64,000 bases of DNA from Pedococcus cremeus. Lineage in GTDB: Bacteria > Actinomycetota > Actinomycetes > Actinomycetales > Dermatophilaceae. The notes beneath the pieces are model-generated. The model saw nothing but the letters and a program-made list of their open reading frames with translations, was not told the origin of the DNA and ran no database searches. Shown here piece by piece: positions 61,575 to 64,000 of this stretch. Position 1 is the stretch's first letter. Each line of letters opens with the position of its first letter. The DNA is taken from the NCBI RefSeq assembly GCF_900111375.1, contig NZ_FOHB01000003.1, positions 124,001-188,000 on the forward strand. Direction: 5' to 3'. The position numbers and the translations under genes are program-made.

Positions 61575-63149
61575 TCAGCGGGTGAGCCAGCGGCGGACCC
61601 GTCGCCGGGAGAGCCGCCGCCACGCCACGTCGAAGTCGGCCTCCGCGCGGTCGGCCCGCCACTGCTCCAGGGCGTGCAGCCGCCCGAAGGTGAAGGCGTT
61701 CTCCCCGCTGAGGTGGGCCGTCATGGCCAGCGAGCGGAGGCGGGCCCGCGCGACCACGGTGTCCTGGTGGTCGCCCAGGGCCTCCTGCACCGCCTCGGCG
61801 GCCTTCGCCATCCGGGTGGCCTGCTTCGGGCGCAGCACGATCGCCGACTCCGCGGCATACCGGAACCTCTTGGCCTTTTTGCGCGCCTCGTGCAGTGCCC
61901 GGTCGCGGCTGTCGGCGTCGGCAGCGCGCCCCGCGGCGGCGACCTCGCGGCCCAGCCGCTTCCAGTCCCGTCGCACGAGCGCGGGCACCTCGCTGGCCGG
62001 GGCCGACGCCTGCGGGAGCTCCGGCAGTGCGGCGACGAGGTCGTCGAGGGCGTCGAGCAGCCGGAAGTAGCGGGCGCTCTCCAGCGCGGCCACTGCCGTC
62101 CCCAACCCGTGCTGCTGCACGGCGCCGAGCTCCTTCTCGAGCCGGGCCACCACCGGTCCGACGACCAGCTCGGGCGGCTCGGCGTGGATGACCGCGGTGA
62201 GCCGCCGGCGCAGCACGTGGGCGTCGCGCGCGTCGCTCAGCGCCAGCCCCAGCCAGCGCAGCTCCTCGCGGAGCGGGTCGGCGACCTGCCGGCCGAGGAG
62301 CGGACGGTAGGTGGTGAGGGCCGAGCGCAGGCGCCGGGCGGCGACGCGCATCCTGTGCACCGGCTCGGAGTCGCCCTGTCGTACACCGGCGTCGTGCTGG
62401 TGCAGGGCCGCACGGTGCTCCACCAGGTAGGCGCCCAGCACCTCGATCGCGGTGGGCCGGTCGGACAGTTGCGACGCCGGGGCGGGCTCGGGTGGCGACA
62501 CGCTGTCACCGAGGGCGCGGCGGAGCTTGGAGGCGTGCGCGGCCGGGGTCGCCCCCGTCGCGATGAGGTGTGGCTCGACCGACTCCAGGACCCGCTGGTC
62601 ACCCTCGTCGAGCTCGACCTCCCACTCCCGCCAGCGCTGCGCCTCCTGCGCCCCGACCAGGGACTGGGCCTCGACCTCGTCGTCGCACAGGTGGCCGACC
62701 GTGGTGCCGGACGCGTCGAGCAGGTCGTGCTCGCGGCGGCGGGTCCGCAGCACCGCGACGGGGACGAGCGGCCGGTCGCGGACGACGGCGCGCACGTGGT
62801 CCAGCAGCTCGGCGGGCGGGGCGTCGGCTCCGTCGTCGGTGTCGCCATGGCCTCCCTCGCTGCCCGCGTCGAGCGGGAGGCGGACCTCGGTGCGCGCATC
62901 GGCGACGGGTGGCAGCTTCAGATGCCAGCCGGCATCGGGGCCCCCGCTCCGCCGGCGCAGCGTCACGTGGTGCCGGGTGAGGTCCAGGCTCGCCGTGTCG
63001 TAGTAGACGGCATCGAGGTGGTGCTCGCGGGGCTGGCCCATCCGCGCGACGCCGTCCACTCCGCTGAGGGTGGGCAGGACCGTGGCTGCGTCCACGGCAT
63101 ACTTGCGTTCGACCTCGGCGGCGACCTCGGCCGATGTGGATGAGCCCAT
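61575..63149 (-). CDS. CYTH-CHAD domain protein
   Basis: A 524-residue protein combining a CYTH domain (residues about 10-205), a triphosphate tunnel metalloenzyme, with a helical CHAD domain (about 225-524) that binds inorganic polyphosphate. The ExExK signature is E12-V-E14-R-K16, and ETEVRLPL-like strands follow. CHAD histidines and basic residues are present (VHRMRVAARRLRSAL, HEARKKAKRFRYAAE). It probably hydrolyses or senses tripolyphosphate (family inference). It stands alone, flanked by short gaps. Confidence 0.92.
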   Translation of the reverse strand: MGSSTSAEVAAEVERKYAVDAATVLPTLSGVDGVARMGQPREHHLDAVYYDTASLDLTRHHVTLRRRSGGPDAGWHLKLPPVADARTEVRLPLDAGSEGGHGDTDDGADAPPAELLDHVRAVVRDRPLVPVAVLRTRRREHDLLDASGTTVGHLCDDEVEAQSLVGAQEAQRWREWEVELDEGDQRVLESVEPHLIATGATPAAHASKLRRALGDSVSPPEPAPASQLSDRPTAIEVLGAYLVEHRAALHQHDAGVRQGDSEPVHRMRVAARRLRSALTTYRPLLGRQVADPLREELRWLGLALSDARDAHVLRRRLTAVIHAEPPELVVGPVVARLEKELGAVQQHGLGTAVAALESARYFRLLDALDDLVAALPELPQASAPASEVPALVRRDWKRLGREVAAAGRAADADSRDRALHEARKKAKRFRYAAESAIVLRPKQATRMAKAAEAVQEALGDHQDTVVARARLRSLAMTAHLSGENAFTFGRLHALEQWRADRAEADFDVAWRRLSRRRVRRWLTR

Positions 63150-63249
63150 GGCTCATCTTCCACCGCGGACGACGTCGCCGCAGGTCACCGGGGAAGGCCG
63201 GGTAGCCGGGCAGGCCGGGCAACCACTGGGGCCGTGCAGGAGCCTCGGC

Positions 63250-63843
63250 TCAGGTGACCAGGCGCAGGCCGAGCTCGCCGTAGGTGCGTCCGATGGCCTC
63301 GGGGGTGCGCTTGATCTCCGGGTCGTACCAGCGGGCAACGTCGACGGCCATGGACAGCAGGGCCAGCGCGGTGTCGGGCACGTCGGTGACGGTGAACTCG
63401 CCGCTGGCCACGCCTGCGGTGAGCACGTCGCGGACGACGCTGTCGATCTCCTTGCGCAGCCCGAGCACGGCCTCTCGGTGCTCGGCCGTGAGGTTCTGGA
63501 ACTCGTACTGGACGATGCGGGCGACGCGGAAGTGCTCGGCGTGCCACTGCGAGAAGACCGCCATGATCGAGCGCAGCGCCTCGGTGGGGGAGCCGGCCGC
63601 CGAGGCGGCGGCCACCAGCATGTCGCGGGCCGCCTCGTGACCCTCCCGGCTCAGCTGGAAGAGCAGGTCCTCCTTCGAGGCGAAGTGGACGTAGACCCCG
63701 GCGGGGGAGAGCCCGGCGTGGGAGGCGATGTCCCGCGTGGTCGTGGCGTGGAAACCCTTGGCGGCGAACGCATCCGCCGCCGCCTCCATGAGCCGTACGG
63801 CGGCGTCGGAGAGCGTCTCCACGGAGCGGCCGGGGGTCGACAT
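63250..63843 (-). CDS. TetR family transcriptional regulator
   Basis: A 197-residue repressor-type protein. The helix-turn-helix is ATTTRDIASHAGLSPAGVYVHFASKEDLL (about residues 33-61). The C-terminal ligand domain resembles regulators of fatty-acid or acyl-CoA genes (family inference). It diverges from an acyl-CoA dehydrogenase with a palindrome between, its likely operator. ATG 63843 is used; ATG 63855 four codons upstream is equally possible. Confidence 0.88.
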   Translation of the reverse strand: MSTPGRSVETLSDAAVRLMEAAADAFAAKGFHATTTRDIASHAGLSPAGVYVHFASKEDLLFQLSREGHEAARDMLVAAASAAGSPTEALRSIMAVFSQWHAEHFRVARIVQYEFQNLTAEHREAVLGLRKEIDSVVRDVLTAGVASGEFTVTDVPDTALALLSMAVDVARWYDPEIKRTPEAIGRTYGELGLRLVT

Positions 63844-63870
63844 GGTTGACAGCATGCCGCAGGCGACAGA

Positions 63871-63890
63871 GACTAAGCAAGCGCTTAGTC
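63871..63890. promoter_or_regulatory. Probable TetR operator
   Basis: GACTAAGC-AAGC-GCTTAGTC is a perfect 8-bp inverted repeat with a 4-bp centre, lying 27 bp upstream of the regulator start and 17 bp before the acyl-CoA dehydrogenase start. Size and symmetry fit a TetR dimer site. Confidence 0.7.
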
Positions 63891-63907
63891 ACCTTGGAGG
63901 TAGCAGC

Positions 63908-64000
63908 ATGCCCCGCAACGTCTACGGCCCCGACCACGAGGCCTTCCGCAGCTCGGTCCGCGAGTTCGTCGAGCGGACCCTGAAGCCGCGTGCCGAGCAG
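63908..64000 (+). CDS. Acyl-CoA dehydrogenase, N-terminal fragment (runs off the window)
   Basis: Only 31 residues are present, starting MPRNVYGPDHEAFRSSVREFVE; the DHEAFRSSVREFVERTL pattern is typical of acyl-CoA dehydrogenase N-terminal helices. GGAGG (63896-63900) lies 7 nt before ATG 63908. The likely TetR operator upstream supports a lipid-degradation role. Coordinates end at the window edge, not at a stop. Confidence 0.8.
   Translation, partial: MPRNVYGPDHEAFRSSVREFVERTLKPRAEQ

Overview
The window is high-GC actinobacterial chromosome. The dense packing, many GTG starts, many 4-bp ATGA/GTGA gene overlaps and gene content suggest a member of the Micrococcales, possibly Intrasporangiaceae-like; that placement is inference. 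No prophage, insertion sequence or CRISPR array was seen. Reading frames on the opposite strand of GC-rich genes are often long and open and were discarded as shadows.

Layout: (1) 1-3.4 kb holds the 3' end of homogentisate dioxygenase, a Tat-exported 5'-nucleotidase and an SDR epimerase containing a perfect 38-bp hairpin. (2) 3.4-13.8 kb is a seven-gene minus-strand nitrate assimilation operon: transporter narK, nitrate reductase, its flavoprotein partner, nirB, nirD, siroheme synthase cysG, and a HemD-like protein fused to a winged helix. Every junction overlaps by 4-8 bp or is separated by 4 bp. (3) 13.8-15.4 kb holds a zinc alcohol dehydrogenase and an unannotated, structured, probably transcribed stretch. 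Each is preceded by a DosR/DevR-like box. (4) 15.4-26.2 kb is an NAD-salvage and housekeeping block (pncA, pncB, clpS, DUF2017, murI, MBL phosphodiesterase, rph, rdgB) in the same relative order as in mycobacteria, interrupted by an ASCH protein and an ABC exporter, and followed by endonuclease IV.

(5) 26.2-31 kb has tRNA-Leu(TAG), a TMEM175-type channel, a sulfatase with its formylglycine-generating enzyme, and a CoA-transferase. The tRNA 3' end plus the last codons of the formylglycine enzyme are duplicated 757 bp apart around the channel gene. (6) 31-33.8 kb is a nickel/cobalt ECF transporter (cbiMNQO type) with a perfect Nur-type operator. (7) 33.8-39.4 kb has a peroxiredoxin, DUF3618 and GroES-like small proteins, a membrane protein and a sugar ABC importer without its own ATPase. 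(8) 39.4-46.8 kb has glutamate decarboxylase, tRNA-Lys, a CopC-like protein, an acyltransferase, a nuclease-lamin-tail fusion, an AI-2E-family permease and tRNA-His.

(9) 46.8-54.9 kb has oligoribonuclease, a PrsW protease, an M20 hydrolase, a phosphopantetheinyl transferase, an NRAMP-like transporter operon with a 30-residue membrane peptide, tRNA-Arg and ThpR. (10) 54.9-64 kb has a pair of dynamin-like GTPases, SSB, EttA, a DoxX-like protein, a CYTH-CHAD protein, and a TetR regulator divergent from a truncated acyl-CoA dehydrogenase with a 20-bp palindrome between them.

Two window-wide patterns stand out. The 8-mer GTATGCCG/CGGCATAC occurs about 34 times, in all coding frames, and pulls in rare codons to do so. 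Roughly fifteen genes appear leaderless, with a TANNNT box 6-8 bp before the start codon.
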